DNA of 64,000 nt from contig CAVOXT010000004.1 of NCBI GenBank assembly GCA_963700495.1, positions 124,001 to 188,000 on the forward strand, in the 5' to 3' direction. The notes beneath the pieces are model-generated. The model was not told the origin of the DNA. It was given only the letters and a program-made list of their open reading frames with translations, and did no database searches. Positions 32,508-42,262 of this stretch are shown piece after piece; the first letter of the stretch is position 1, and each line of letters begins with the position of its first letter. The translations under genes were made by a program, and so were the position numbers. This DNA comes from JACCTU01 sp963700495. Lineage in GTDB: Bacteria > Actinomycetota > Thermoleophilia > Gaiellales > Gaiellaceae.

Positions 32508-32948
32508 ATGACGACGCGTGCAACCGCTGACCTGCTCCACTCGGCCGCGATCCACCTGCTCCGCCGCGTTCGCGCGTCCGACGTCGAGACGGGGCTCAGC
32601 CCTGCGCGCCTGTCGCTCCTCTCGGTGCTCGTGTTCGCCGGGCCGCGGACGCCGAGCGAGCTGGCGGCGGCGGAGCAGGTACGGCTCCCGACGATCAGCG
32701 CTCTCCTCCGCGGGCTCGAGGACGACCGGCTCATCCGCCGCGACCCGGATCCCGACGACGGGCGCGCGGTGCGGATCAGGGCAACGGCGAGGGGCGAGCG
32801 GATCCTCCGCCGTGGCCGGGAGCGGCGGCTCGACAGCCTGGAGGAGCTGCTCGAGCCGCTGACGCGCGAGGAGCTGCGAACGCTCGGCCGAGCCGCGGAG
32901 ATCCTCGAGCGAACGATCAGCGAAAGAGGTCGCGCTCAGGCGGCATGA
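32508..32948 (+). CDS. MarR family transcriptional regulator
   Basis: 146 aa. Winged helix: LSPARLSLLSVLVFAGPRTPSELAAAEQVRLPTISALLRGLEDDRLIRRDPDPDDGRAVRIRATARGERIL, with the wing DPDDGRAVRI. Helical ends for dimerisation. Ligand unknown. The end overlaps the convergent cofE gene by 13 bases. Confidence 0.93.
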   Translation: MTTRATADLLHSAAIHLLRRVRASDVETGLSPARLSLLSVLVFAGPRTPSELAAAEQVRLPTISALLRGLEDDRLIRRDPDPDDGRAVRIRATARGERILRRGRERRLDSLEELLEPLTREELRTLGRAAEILERTISERGRAQAA

Positions 32949-33639
32949 CGAGCTCGCTGGGCGCTTCCGTCGCCGGCCACGTCGAGCCCGCGAATGACCG
33001 CGACGGGGATCCCGTCGGCCTTGCCCATCACGAGCTGGGCCGCACCGGCGAGCTCGTCCGCGACTGCGATCTGCGTCGAGCGGAGCTCGTAGCCGATCCG
33101 TGTCGCGCGTCCCGCGGAGGTCGTCGAGCACGCGGAGGCCGGCAGCGCCGATCGCGACGTCCGTCGTCCCCATGCGCCACGGGCGGCCGAACGAGTCGCT
33201 GACGATCACGCCGACGTGCACGCCGGTCAGCTCGTGCGACGCGGTCGCGGATGCGGGCCGCCGACGCGTCCGGGTCGAGCGGCAGCAGCACGAGCATCCC
33301 CGGCTCAGGCGCGTTCGAGGCGTCGACGCCCGCCGACGCGCAGATGAACCCGTGCCGCGTCTCGACGATCAGCAGCGGCGGCCGGATGCGGATGATCTCC
33401 ACCGCCTCGCGGAGGATCGCCTCGGTCTGGCGCGGGTCCTCGTCGCCGGCGAGCTCGAGCGCCCGCTCGGACGGCTCGAGCTCGTCGAGCCGGACGACCC
33501 GGCCCTCCGCCTTCGAGACGGCCTTCTGCGCGACGACGAGCACGTCGCCGTCCTCGAGCTCGGTTCGCTCCGTGATCAGCGCGGCGAGGTCGTCGCCCTC
33601 GCGGATCTCCGGGAGACCCGTGACGGGAGAGACGTTCAC
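32936..33639 (-). CDS. cofE: F420-0:gamma-glutamyl ligase (frameshifted)
   Basis: Adds glutamates to F420-0 with GTP. Sequence: PVTGLPEIREGDDLAALITERTELEDGDVLVVAQKAVSKAEGRVV, IRIRPPLLIVETRHGFICASAGVDASNAPEPGMLVLLPLDPDASA, then in a second phase HELTGVHVGVIVSDSFGRPWRMGTTDVAIGAAGL, and in a third RGTRIGYELRSTQIAVADELAGAAQLVMGKADGIPVAVIRGLDV. Breaks near 33235 and 33100. It is the CofE-only length without the FbiB C-terminal domain. GTG 33639 overlaps the npdG stop. Last gene of the F420 operon. Confidence 0.9.
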
Positions 33640-34219
33640 ACGCCGGTCAGCCGGATGCCCGCGTGCGCCTTGTAGCGCTTGTTCAGCGCGACGATCACAC
33701 CGGTCAGGCCTTCGAGCGTGCGCGCGTTGCGGAGCGGCCCGGCGTCGTAGGCACGTCCGTCGACCGCGTGGCCGGCGAGCTCGAGCGCGAGCGCCTTCGC
33801 GGACTCGTCGTCGCCGCAGACGAGCGCGTCCTGCTCGCTGCCGACGGTGCGCGCGGCGACCGTGTGCAGCCCGGCGGCGACGGGCGCGCCGAGCTCCTCG
33901 GCGACCTGCTCGGCGAGCGAGCGCACTCCCTTGACGTGCAGCTCGCTCGCGACGGAGAGCACGGGCGTCGTCCCGATGGCGCCGCGCAGCGACCGGGTCG
34001 TGTCGACTGCGGCGGAGGCGTCGACGGCGAGGACGATCAGGTCGACGCCGGCGACAGCGTCCTCGTTGCTCGCGCCGGACACGCCGAGCTCCGCCGCGGC
34101 GGTCGCGCGCACGCTCGGCGTCGCGCGAGCCGATCACGACGTCGTCGCCTTGCGCGGCGAGGCGCTTCGCCAGCGCGCGAGCCGAACTTGCCCGTGCCGC
34201 CGACGATCGCGACCTTCAC
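33636..34219 (-). CDS. npdG: F420H2:NADP+ oxidoreductase (frameshifted)
   Basis: Transfers hydride between NADPH and F420. N-terminus KVAIVGGTGKFGS with the NADP Rossmann loop, then GSRDAERA (short out-of-phase section 34090-34180), GVDLIVLAVDASAAVDTTRSL, TPVLSVASELHVKGVRSLAEQVAEELGAPVAAGLHTVAARTV, QDALVCGDDESAKALALELAG and DAGPLRNARTLEGLTGVIVALNKRYKAHAGIRLTG, all typical of Fno/NpdG. GTG 34219 overlaps the cofD stop by 4 bases. Its place among cof genes supports the role. Confidence 0.92.
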
Positions 34220-35127
34220 GCCGCGAGGACCGCCTCGGCCAGACGCCGCCGTGCGGCCCGGTCGGTCATCAGCGTCTTCGTCACCACGGATCGCACGGCG
34301 AGATTCTCCACGTCGTGCGCGTCTGCCTCGTCGAGGACGAGCACGTCGATCAGGCCCGCGTAGCAGGACGCGACGTGCGCCGGTGTCGTGCCGCCGGCGA
34401 GGCGCGCGAGCATCCGGTCGGCCGGGCCCTTGACCGCGCGGCCACCGATCAGCGGGCTGACCGCGACGACCGGGACCGCACGGTCCCGGAGCGCCCGCTC
34501 GAGCTCGGCACGGCGAGGATCGGCCCGATGCTCACGTACGGGTTGCTCGGCGCGAACAGGATCAGGTCGGCCTGCTCCAGCGCCTCGAGCACGCCGGGCG
34601 CGGCGCGTGCCGTCTCGGCGCCGTCGTAGCGCACCGCGTCGACCTCGTCTCGGTGCCCGCGGGCGACGAACCACTCCTGGAAGGGGAAGCTGCCCGCGGG
34701 CGTGTCGAGCCACGTCCGGAGTCGGTCGTCGGTCGCGGGGAGCAGCGTCGGCTCGAGCCCGGCGGCGCGGCGAGCCTCCGCGTGACCGCCGAGAGCGGCT
34801 CGCCGCCGCGGAGCGCCTCGCGTGCGCACGAGGTGCAGGCCGAGGTCGCGGTCGCCGAGCCGGAACCAGGACTCGCCCCCGAAGCGCTCGACGCTCTCGA
34901 GCGCGTGCCACGTCTCGCCCGCGCGGCCCCAGCCGCGCTCCTCGTCGGAGAGGCCGGCCAGCGTGTAGAGGATGCTGTCGAGGTCCGGCGAGACGTACAG
35001 GCCGAGGATCTCGACGTCGTCGCCGACGTTGCCGACCACCGTGACGTCGCGCGGGTCGATGACGTCGACGAGGCCGCGGAGGAACCGCGCGCCGCCGACG
35101 CCCCCGCTCAGGACGACGCGTTCTCAC
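34216..35127 (-). CDS. cofD: 2-phospho-L-lactate transferase (F420 biosynthesis)
   Basis: Joins the phospholactyl (or phosphoenolpyruvyl) unit to Fo. Motifs: VVLSGGVGGARFLRGL, DVTVVGNVGDDVEILGLYVSPDLDSILYTLAGL, then RAGETWHALESVERFGGESWFRLGDRDLGLHLVRT, FPFQEWFVARGH, LILFAPSNPYVSIGPILAV and a shifted tail VPVVAVSPLIGGRAVKGPADRM...YAGLIDVLVLDEADAHD (each partial). Breaks near 34840 and 34510. The N-terminus lacks an in-phase start; GTG 35127 needs a one-base correction. Start overlaps the cofC stop region. Confidence 0.92.
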   Translation of the reverse strand: MRTRRPERGRRRRAVPPRPRRRHRPARRHGGRQRRRRRRDPRPVRLAGPRQHPLHAGRPLRRGARLGPRGRDVARARERRALRGRVLVPARRPRPRPAPRAHARRSAAASRSRRSRGGSPRRRARADAAPRDRRPTPDVARHARGQLPLPGVVRRPRAPRRGRRGALRRRRDGTRRARRARGAGAGRPDPVRAEQPVREHRADPRRAELERALRDRAVPVVAVSPLIGGRAVKGPADRMLARLAGGTTPAHVASCYAGLIDVLVLDEADAHDVENLAVRSVVTKTLMTDRAARRRLAEAVLAA

Positions 35128-35717
35128 CGAACTCGCGCTGCGAGCGTCCGCGGGCCGACGCGCCGCTCGAGCGCCGCGAGGTCGTCGATCGAGTCCACGT
35201 CGTCGGTCGAGATTCGGGATCGCCGCCGGCACGACGTCGACGCCGAGCGCGTCGTGCGTGCAGTCGGAAGCGCTCGGCGCTGCCCGGCCCGTAGAGCGGG
35301 GCGAAGAGCGACGTCTCGGAGAGCGCGAGCGCGTTCGTCGTGCCGTCGGGAGCGGCGACGAGGCGAGGCCGTGCTCGGGCGTAGCGGCCTCGAGCAGCGC
35401 GAGCAGGTCCTTCGGCCTGACGCAGGGGAGGTCCGCGTTGACGACGAGCACGGGGCCGTCGCAACCTGCTCAGCGCCTCCGCGACCGCGGCTCCCTGACC
35501 CCTGCCGGGATCGTCGACGACGCGCGCGTCGTGCTCTTCCGCGACGCGGGCCGCCTCGTCGTCGGGTGTCACGAGAGTCGTCTCGCCGACGCTCCGGCAC
35601 GCGGCGAGCACGTCCTCGAGCATCGCGAGCGCGAGCGCCTCCCGCTCGTCGTCCGCGAGCGGTTCAAGGCGCTGCTTGCGCTCCCGCGCCGCGGAACGGA
35701 ACGACGATCGCGGTCAT
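35108..35717 (-). CDS. cofC: 2-phospho-L-lactate guanylyltransferase (frameshifted)
   Basis: Activates phospholactate or phosphoenolpyruvate with GTP. Start ATG 35717: TAIVVPFRGAGA, then KQRLEPLADDEREALALAMLEDVLAACR, TTLVTPDDEAARVAEEHDARVVDDPGRGQGAAVAEAL and VLVVNADLPCVRPKDLLALLEAA (all partial), with a C-terminus DDVDSIDDLAALERRVGPR. Breaks near 35665, 35460, 35360, 35270 and 35215. First gene of cofC-cofD-npdG-cofE; divergent from polX with 20 bases between. Confidence 0.88.
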
Positions 35718-35737
35718 CCTCGTGGAGACTATCCCGC

Positions 35738-37384
35738 GTGGAGAACGCCGCGGCATCGCGCCGCAGCTCGAGGCGTTCGCCGGGCTGCTCGAGCTGAGCG
35801 GACGCCGGGCACGTACACGTCGCGCGCCTACCGCGCGCGGCCGAGCTGATCCGCGAGACGCCGGCGCCGGTCGCCGAGCTCGTGCGCGCGGGGCGCGTCC
35901 GCGAGCTGCGCGGGATCGGCCCCGGGATCGAGGCCGCGGCTTCGCGAGCTCGTCGAGACCGGCGGGCTCGCGGAGCTGCGCGAGCTGGAGGCAGCGTCTG
36001 ACGCCGGAGCTCGTCGGGCTCGGCCGGCTTCCTCGGCGTCAGCCCGCAGCGGATGCGCGAGATCGGCGCAGGCGCTCGGCGTCCGAACCTCGACGAGCTG
36101 CGCGGGCCGCGGCCGAGGGCCGGCTCCGCGACGTGCCCGGGATCGGGCCGAAGACCGAGGCGAAGCTCGGCCGGCGCTCGAGCGGAGCCGCGGAAGCCGA
36201 GGCCGCGTCGCGGCGCTGCTGCTCAACCGCGCCGGGGCGCTGGCCGGCGGCATCGCCGAGGCGCTCGGCGGCGAGGTCGCCGGCGACCCGCGCCGCTGGC
36301 GCGACGCCTCGCGAGCTCGCGGTCGTGGTCGCCGCCGACGACCCGGAGCCGGTGCTCGAGGCGTTCGCGCGCTGCCGCAGATCGTCGCGGTCGTCGAGCG
36401 CGAGCGAGCGGCGCGCGGTCGGCGTCACCGTCGACGGCGTCCCGGTCGAGCTCGTCGTCGCCGACGCCCGACGCCGTTCGGCACCGCAGCTCGTCCGGGC
36501 GACCGGGTCGCCCGCGTACGTCGCCGCGCTCGAGCCGCTGCCCGATGGCGCCCGACGAGGAGGACGTGTACGCGGCGCTCGGCTGCCCGTGGTGCCCGCC
36601 GGAGCTCCGCGAGCGCGCCGTTCCGCGGACGAGCCGCCGCCGCTCCTGCTGCGGCTCGACGGACGTCCGCGGCGACCTGCACGTGCACACGACCTGGTCG
36701 GACGGGAAGGCGACGCGTGCTCGAGATGGGCATGGCGGCGCGCGAGCTCGGCTACGAGTACCTCGCGATCTGCGACCACACGCGAGCGTGCGCGTCGTGC
36801 CCGGGCCTGGACGCGGACGCGGTGCGCCGGCAGGCCGAGGAGATCGCCGAGGCGAACGAGCTGCTGGCGCCGTTCCGGCTCCTGCGCGGGATCGAGTGCG
36901 ACATCCTGCCGGACGGCGCGCTCGACCTCCCCGACGACGTGCTGGCCGAGCTCGACTGGGTGCAGCTGTCGCTGCACGCCGGGCAGCGACAGGCCGCGCG
37001 CCGAGCTGACGCACAAGGTGATCGAGGCGATGCGACCACCCTGCGGTCCGCTGCCTCTCAGCCACCCGACCGGGCGCCTGATCAACCACCGCCCGCCGAA
37101 CGCACGTCGACCTCGAGCGCGATGTTCGAGGTCGCGCTGCGAGGACGGGCGTGGCGCTCGAGGTGAACGGCCTGCCCGCCCGGCTCGACCTCCGCGACGA
37201 GCACGTGCGGCTCGCGGTCGAGGCCGGCGTTCCGATCGTGCGTCAACACGGACGCGCACTCGGTCGCGCGGCCTCGCGGAACATGCGGCTCGCGGTCGCG
37301 ACGGCGCGCCGCGGCGGGGCGCAGGCGGCCGACGTGCTCAACACGAGGCCGCTCGAGCAGGCGCTCGCCCGGCGCAGGCGCTGA
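35738..37384 (+). CDS. polX: DNA polymerase X family protein with PHP domain (heavily frameshifted)
   Basis: About 549 codons. N-terminal 8-kDa/HhH part: APQLEAFAGLLELSG, AELVRAGRVRELRGIGPGIEA, LRDVPGIGPKTEAKLG. Middle: nucleotidyltransferase-like part with ELAVVVAADDPEPVLEAFA and GVTVDGVPVELVVAD. C-terminal PHP phosphoesterase: DVRGDLHVHTTWSDGKAT, YEYLAICDHTRACASCPGLDAD, LLRGIECDILPDGALDLPDDVL and GVALEVNGLPARLDLRDEH with metal-binding His/Asp/Glu. Such enzymes fill gaps in base-excision repair and can have 3' exonuclease activity in the PHP domain. More than ten phase changes in 1.6 kb make this the worst-affected gene of the window. GTG 35738 start. Confidence 0.87.
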
Positions 37385-37395
37385 GGACGAATCGG

Positions 37396-37680
37396 TCAGG
37401 CGGCGCTGGCGGTGCCCGGGCCCGTGGACGACCACTCCGCGAGGTCGTACCAGTGCGTCTCGCGCAGCGCGGACGGCGACCGCCGGGTCGGTGTGCTCGC
37501 CGTAGAAGACGTGGCGCTCGAGGTCGCAGCAGATCGCGACGGTGTCCTGCGAGCACGTTCTCGATGTTGACGAGCGCGTCCGCCGGCAGCCTGCGCCTCG
37601 GCGACCGTGTAGTGCTTGAACTGCAGATCGGGCGCGATCTCCATCAGTCGCGGCCAGTCGGGACACGTGCGAGAGCTCAT
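37396..37680 (-). CDS. Small hypothetical protein (frameshifted)
   Basis: About 95 aa, a family I know only as hypothetical from actinobacteria. Segments: CPDWPRLMEIAPDLQFKHYTVAEAQ, PADALVNIENV, VAICCDLERHVFYGEHTDPAVA and ALRETHWYDLAEWSS. Two adjacent Cys and an early Cys may bind metal. Phase breaks near 37595, 37555 and 37470. ATG 37680 overlaps the stop of the ABC ATPase by 4 bases. Confidence 0.55.
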   Translation of the reverse strand: MSSRTCPDWPRLMEIAPDLQFKHYTVAEAQAAGGRARQHRERARRTPSRSAATSSATSSTASTPTRRSPSALRETHWYDLAEWSSTGPGTASAA

Positions 37681-38902
37681 CGGCTGCGTAGTTCGGCGGT
37701 GGCGCCGATCTCCTCCCTCGACCAGCGCCCCTCCATCCGCACGAGACCCGTGTCGCGCTCCTGCGGAATCACGTACGAGGCGCAGCGCGTCGTCCAGCCA
37801 GTGGTACAGGCCGCGAGCCGTCGGCCGACACGAGGCCGAAGCGGAGCTTGAAGCGGCCCTCCGCGAGCGGGAGCTCGTCGACGTCGAAACGGAAGACCTG
37901 CTCGCCGGCGCCGTCCCAGCCGAGGTCGGCGGAGTCCTTGGTACCGCCCGCGATCAGCGCGCCGCCCCACTCGCGCAGCTCGAACTGAAGTTGCGGCGGC
38001 GACACCGGCCGCTCGGCGAGCACGCGCAGGCGAACCGAGAGCTGCTCGCCGCCGACGAACTGCGTTCGCTCTTCGCCGTCCGCGCCGTGGAGCGCCACCT
38101 CGACGATGCGCGCTTCGCCGCTCCCCCACTCCGTAAGGCCGGCGCCGCGCTCTTCCGGGTCGCGGTCGCGCGCAAGGTGCGAGCGGTAGCGCAGGATCGC
38201 CTCGTGCGTCGGGCCGTCGAATTCGACCGTCCCGTCGTGCAGGAGCACTGCGCGCTCGCACAGGCGCTCGACCGAAGCCGCGTCGTGCGAGACGAAGACG
38301 ATCGTGCCGCCGCGCTGCTTGAACTGCGAGATGCGCCCGAAGCACTTGCGCTGGAACTCCTCGTCACCGACCGCGAAGATCTCGTCGAGCAGGAGAACGT
38401 CGGCGTCGACGTGCGCGGCGACGGCGAACCCGAGCCGCATGTACATCCCGGCCGAGTAGGTGCGCACGGGCAGGTCGACGTAGTGGCCGATGCCGGCGAA
38501 GTTGACGATCTCGTCCATCCGCTCGCGAATCTGGGCGCGCGAGAGCCCGTGGAGCGCGCCGTTCAGGAAGACGTTCTCGCGTCCAGTGAACTCCGGGTGG
38601 AAGCCGGCGCCGAGCTCGAGGAGCGAGGCGACCCGCCCGCCGACCTCGATGCGGCCCCGGCTCGGCTTGATGATCCCGCCGATCAGCTTCAGCAGCGTCG
38701 TCTTGCCCGAGCCGTTCCGTCCGACGAGCCCGACCGCCTCGCCCGGCTCGGTGCGCAGGCTCACGCCCGAGAGCGCCCAGATGTCCTCGCCCCGGCCGCG
38801 GCCGCGCGTGACGATCAGCTCCTTGAGGGTTCGGGCCTCTTTCGGGTAGACGCGGAAGCGGCGCGAGACCTCCTCGATCAGGATCTCGCCGGAACGGATC
38901 AC
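37677..38902 (-). CDS. Polysaccharide/teichoic acid ABC exporter ATPase (Wzt/TagH type)
   Basis: About 408 codons. Residues about 1-260: ATPase with WALSGVSLRTEPGEAVGLVGRNGSGKTTLLKLIGG (Walker A), the variant signature YSAGMYMRLGFAVAAHVDADVLLLDEIFAVGDEEFQRKC and VSHDAASVERLC. C-terminal about 130 residues: beta-rich glycan-recognition domain as in Wzt (GGEQLSVRLRVLAERPVSPPQLQFELREW, FRFDVDELPLAEGRFKLRFGLV), then a tail in another phase (break near 37815). Its likely partner is the ABC-2 permease at 41463-42262. GTG start overlaps the hemH stop. Confidence 0.92.
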
Positions 38903-39772
38903 GCCTCCGACGGTACCGAAAGCGCCCGCCGAACCAGTCCCGCGAGCACCCGGACGAAGCGCGGGTCGGCGTTCGGCATCTCGATGCGCTGGAGGGTCGA
39001 GGCCGAGCTCGCGCGCGCGGCCGGCCGCCTCGACGTCGAGGTCCCAGCTGATCTCGAGGTGGTCGGCGACGAAGCCGACCGGGCAGACGAGCACGGCCCG
39101 CACGTCGCGTTCGGCCAGGGCGCTCAGGTGCTCGAGGATGTCGGGGCCGAGCCAGGGGACGCCGGTCGCCGACTCCGACTGGAACGAGAACGACCAGTCG
39201 TCGAGCTCTGCACGCTCTGCCACGAGCCGTGCGGTCTCGAGCAGCTCGTCGGCGTAGTCGCCGCTGCCCTCGACGGGGAGGCTGTGCGCGGTGAAGACGA
39301 CGTGCGCGTCGGTCCCGCGGACGCGGTCGGCGAGCAGCCCGACGAACCCCGTCTCGGAGCCCCAGCGCTCCACGAAGACGAGGTCGCCGCGTCCGGCGAG
39401 CGCCTGTTCCAGCTGCCGCCGGTACCCCCCGATCGAGAGCGGCGAGTAGTGCGGCGCGAGTACGAGCCCGACGACCGTGCCGGCCCCGCCCGCGAGCGCG
39501 CGTTCCGCCGCCTCGCCGATCCGCGGTGTCCAGTGCTTCATGCCGGTGTAGACCGGAACACGCAGCTCGCGTTCGAGCGCGTCGCGCGTCTGCTCGGTGA
39601 TCGCGTTCAGCTGCGAGCCCTTGTCGATTCCGATTCGGCGGTAGCGCTCGACGAGACTCTCGAGCCGCTCGGGTCTCATCGGTCTGCCGCCGAGGATGTC
39701 CGCGTAGTACGCGGGAACGTCCTCGAGGCGCTCGGGCGATCCGTACGCCATCAGGATCACGGCGGCACTCAC
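38899..39772 (-). CDS. hemH: Ferrochelatase / coproporphyrin ferrochelatase (one frameshift)
   Basis: Inserts Fe2+ into a porphyrin. About 291 codons. Motifs: MAYGSPERLEDVPAYYADILGGRP, GIDKGSQLNAITEQTRDALERELRV, APHYSPLSIGGYRRQL, VVFTAHSLPVEGSGDYADEL (catalytic His), SFSFQSESATGVPWLGPDILEHL (catalytic Glu) and VLVCPVGFVADHLEISWDLDVEA. The tail LQRIEMPNADPRFVRVLAGLV is in another phase (break near 39005). In actinobacteria the substrate is normally coproporphyrin III (CpfC). GTG 39772 overlaps the hemE stop. Confidence 0.92.
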
Positions 39773-40789
39773 ACGCGCACCTCCGACGTGAGCTCGTGGA
39801 CGAGCTCGCGCAGCCGGCCGAGCACCGCGGGATCGGTGTCGGGCAGGACGCCGTGGCCGAGGTTGAAGAGGTGCCCCGGCCGGCCGCGGGCACGCTCGAG
39901 GACGTCGCGCGCACCCGACTCGACCCGCTCCCACGGAGCGAGCAGCACTGCAGGGTCCAGGTTGCCCTGCACGCCGTGCTCCTCGCCGACGAGCGCCCAG
40001 CCCTCGTCGAGCGCGATCCGCCAGTCGAGCCCGATCACGTCGCCCCCGGCCGTCGCCATCGCGCCGAGCAGGTGCGTCGTGCCGGTGCCGAAGTGGATCG
40101 TCGGCACGTCGACCGAGGCGAGGATCCGCGCCGAGTACGGCGCGACGAACTCCTCGTAGTCCGCGACGGAGAGCGCGCCGACCCAGGAGTCGAACACCTG
40201 GATCACGTCGGCGCCCGCGTCCACGTTCGCTCGCACGTACGCCGGTGAACGTCTCCGCGAGCTTGTCCATCAGCGCGTGCCATGCGTTCGGGTCGCGGTA
40301 CATGAGCGTCTTCACCTTCGTGAAGTCGCGGCTCGGCTTGCCCTCGACGAGGTACCCCGCGACGGTGAAGGGGCCGCCGCAGAACCCGACGAGCGCCTGG
40401 TCGTCGCGGAGCTCGCGCCGGACGATGCGGACCGCCTCGAGGATCGCAGCGTCCGGTTCGCCGACGCCGAGGCGGTCCACGTCGGCCTGTGTAGCGATCG
40501 GCTCCTGCACGACGGGCCCGACGCTCTCGACCAGCTCGACCTCGATGCCCATCGAGAGAACCGGGAGCATGATGTCGGCGAACATGACGGCGGCGTCGAC
40601 GTCGTGCCGACGAACCGGCTGCAGCGTCACCTCTGCGCAGAGCTCCGGCTCGCCGGCGACGTCGAAGAGCGTGCGCCCCTCGCGCAGCTCGCGGTACTCC
40701 GGGAGCGAACGGCCGGCCTGACGCATGAACCAGACCGGTGTGCGCTCGACTGGCTCGCGGCGGGCGGCGCGCACGAGTAGCGGGTCCAT
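39769..40789 (-). CDS. hemE: Uroporphyrinogen decarboxylase (one frameshift)
   Basis: Converts uroporphyrinogen III to coproporphyrinogen III. Signature RTPVWFMRQAGRSLPEYRELR, catalytic region VMFADIMLPVLSMGIEVE, GFCGGPFTVAGYLVEG, then DVIQVFDSWVGALS, VPTIHFGTGTTHLLGAM, VIGLDWRIALDEGW, VQGNLDPAVLLAPW and FNLGHGVLPDTDPA. Complete at about 340 codons; the phase changes once near 40238. ATG 40789. First gene of the coupled run hemE-hemH-ABC ATPase-small protein. Confidence 0.95.
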
Positions 40790-40810
40790 GGCTGCCTAGA
40801 CTAGTTGCCG

Positions 40811-41500
40811 ATGGCACGGCCGCTCGCCGTCCGCTGGGGCGCCCACGAGCTGCCCGAGCTCCACGCAGGCTCGCTCGAGGACCGCGCGTCTCGAGCTCGA
40901 GAACGCGGGCGACGACGCCGTGGCGCGGCGACCGCTTCACCGTCTCGTACCACTGGCTCGACGAGCTCGGCAACGCGATCGTCTGGGACGGGCTGCGGAC
41001 CCGGCGTCGAGGCCGAGCCCGGCACAGGCGCGGCGGTCGACCTGCTGGTGCGCTCTCCGATCCCGCCGGGCCGCTACCGCCTCTCGATCGACCTCGTCGA
41101 CGAGAGCCGGTTCTGGTTCGGCGAGCTCGGCGAGCCGACACTCGACTTCGACGTGGACGTGCTCCCGCGCGAGGGCGCCGGCGTCGCAAGTCTGGGCGAC
41201 GCGATCCCGGCGCCCGACTGGCAGGAGCGCGTGCTCGCCGCTCACCGCGAGGGCTACGCCGTCGTCGGCGGGTCGGTCGAAGGGCGGCGCCTGCCGGCCG
41301 AGCTGGCGCCGTACGGCTCGTCCCGGGCGCGTGCCGGACTTCTCGCTCCCGCTCGTGTGCCCCTCGGTGCTCGACGGTGTCGCCGTCGCCTGGACGGAGG
41401 TCGCAGGGACTGCCCGCGGCCGTCGCGCTCGACGGCGAGCCCTCGCTCTACGACGGTCGGGATCAGAGTTCGACTGCCATCCGGTCGTCGACGCGGCTGA
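40811..41500 (+). CDS. Hypothetical beta-sandwich protein, probably glycan-export related (frameshifted)
   Basis: About 220 codons; end approximate. Pieces: ARPLAVRWGAHELPELHAGS, VSYHWLDELGNAIVWDGLR, GTGAAVDLLVRSPIPPGRYRLSIDLVDESRFWFGELGEP, LPREGAGVASLGDAIPAPDWQERVLAAHREGYAVVGGSVEG, PDFSLPLVCPSVLDGVAVAW and VALDGEPSLYDGR. The first half looks like an immunoglobulin-like fold similar in pattern to the C-terminal domain of Wzt-type ATPases. Its position between hemE and the permease links it to the exporter. Breaks near 40885, 40990, 41330 and 41400. Confidence 0.5.
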   Translation: MARPLAVRWGAHELPELHAGSLEDRASRARERGRRRRGAATASPSRTTGSTSSATRSSGTGCGPGVEAEPGTGAAVDLLVRSPIPPGRYRLSIDLVDESRFWFGELGEPTLDFDVDVLPREGAGVASLGDAIPAPDWQERVLAAHREGYAVVGGSVEGRRLPAELAPYGSSRARAGLLAPARVPLGARRCRRRLDGGRRDCPRPSRSTASPRSTTVGIRVRLPSGRRRG

Positions 41501-42262
41501 ACGTCCAGGCGCCCAGCGCAAGCGCGGCCACCGCCGCTGCGCAGAGGTAGACGACATCCGCGACCTGCGGCCACTCGCCGAAGAAGAGCGGATCGCGGAT
41601 CGCGTTCACCGAAGGGGCGAGGGGGTTGAGCCAGCGCAGCAGGTCGGCCAGCCAGTCGTAGTCGCCCGCTGCCCCGGGCAGGTTGTCGGTCGTGTAGAGG
41701 ATCGGCGTCAGGAAGAACAGCGGCAGCAGCAGCGCGCTGACGAGGTGCTCGATGTCGCGAAACACGACGGTGGCGCACGCGATCGCGAGCGAGAGACCGG
41801 CGACGAACAGCACGAAGAGGACGGCGAGTCGGGAGCGCGACCCACTCGGTCGTCCGCACTCGCGGGAGGAACGCGAAGTTCAGCACGAAGACGACCACGA
41901 ACATCACGACGAACGCGACGAGGTTCGTCGCGACCGAGGAGAGCGGCGACGAGCTGACGCGGGAAGCGCGTCTTGCGGATCAGCGGCGCCGCCTCGAGCA
42001 GGCTCTTCGACGCCGCCTGGACCGAGTTCGCGAAGAAGACCCAGAGGACGAGCCCGGTGAGGAGGAACAGGCCGGGGTAGTCCTGGTCGATCACCTGCCA
42101 CAGCAGCGAGAAGACGACGAGGTAGATCGCCATCAGCAGGAGCGGGTTGGCGAGCGACCACAGGACGCCGAGGGCGGTGCCCTTGTACTTCGCCTCGAGG
42201 TCGCGGCGCCAGAGCGAGCCGAACAGCTCGCGGTAGCGGAGGACGTCCGAGTACGTGCTCAT
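41463..42262 (-). CDS. ABC-2 type polysaccharide export permease (Wzm/TagG type, frameshifted)
   Basis: About 266 codons. N-terminus STYSDVLRYRELFGSLWRRDLEAKYKGTALGVLWSLANPLLLMAIYLVVFS with the family's amphipathic RDLxxKYK helix, then LTGLVLWVFFANSVQAASKSLLEAAPLIRKTRFPRQLVP, FVVMFVVVFVLNFAFLP, LFVAGLSLAIACATVVFRDIEHLVSALLLPLFFLTPILYT and AAAVAALALGAWTFSRVDDRM. Six spans. Breaks near 41960 and 41830. Overlaps the methyltransferase stop by 4 bases. Pairs with the ATPase at 37677-38902. Confidence 0.9.

Noticed and set aside
37769..40789. A 1,006-codon frame joining HemE, HemH and an ABC ATPase
   Set aside because: The three enzymes have their own overlapping start/stop signals in corrected phases; single-base slips near 40238 and 39005 only bring them into one frame.
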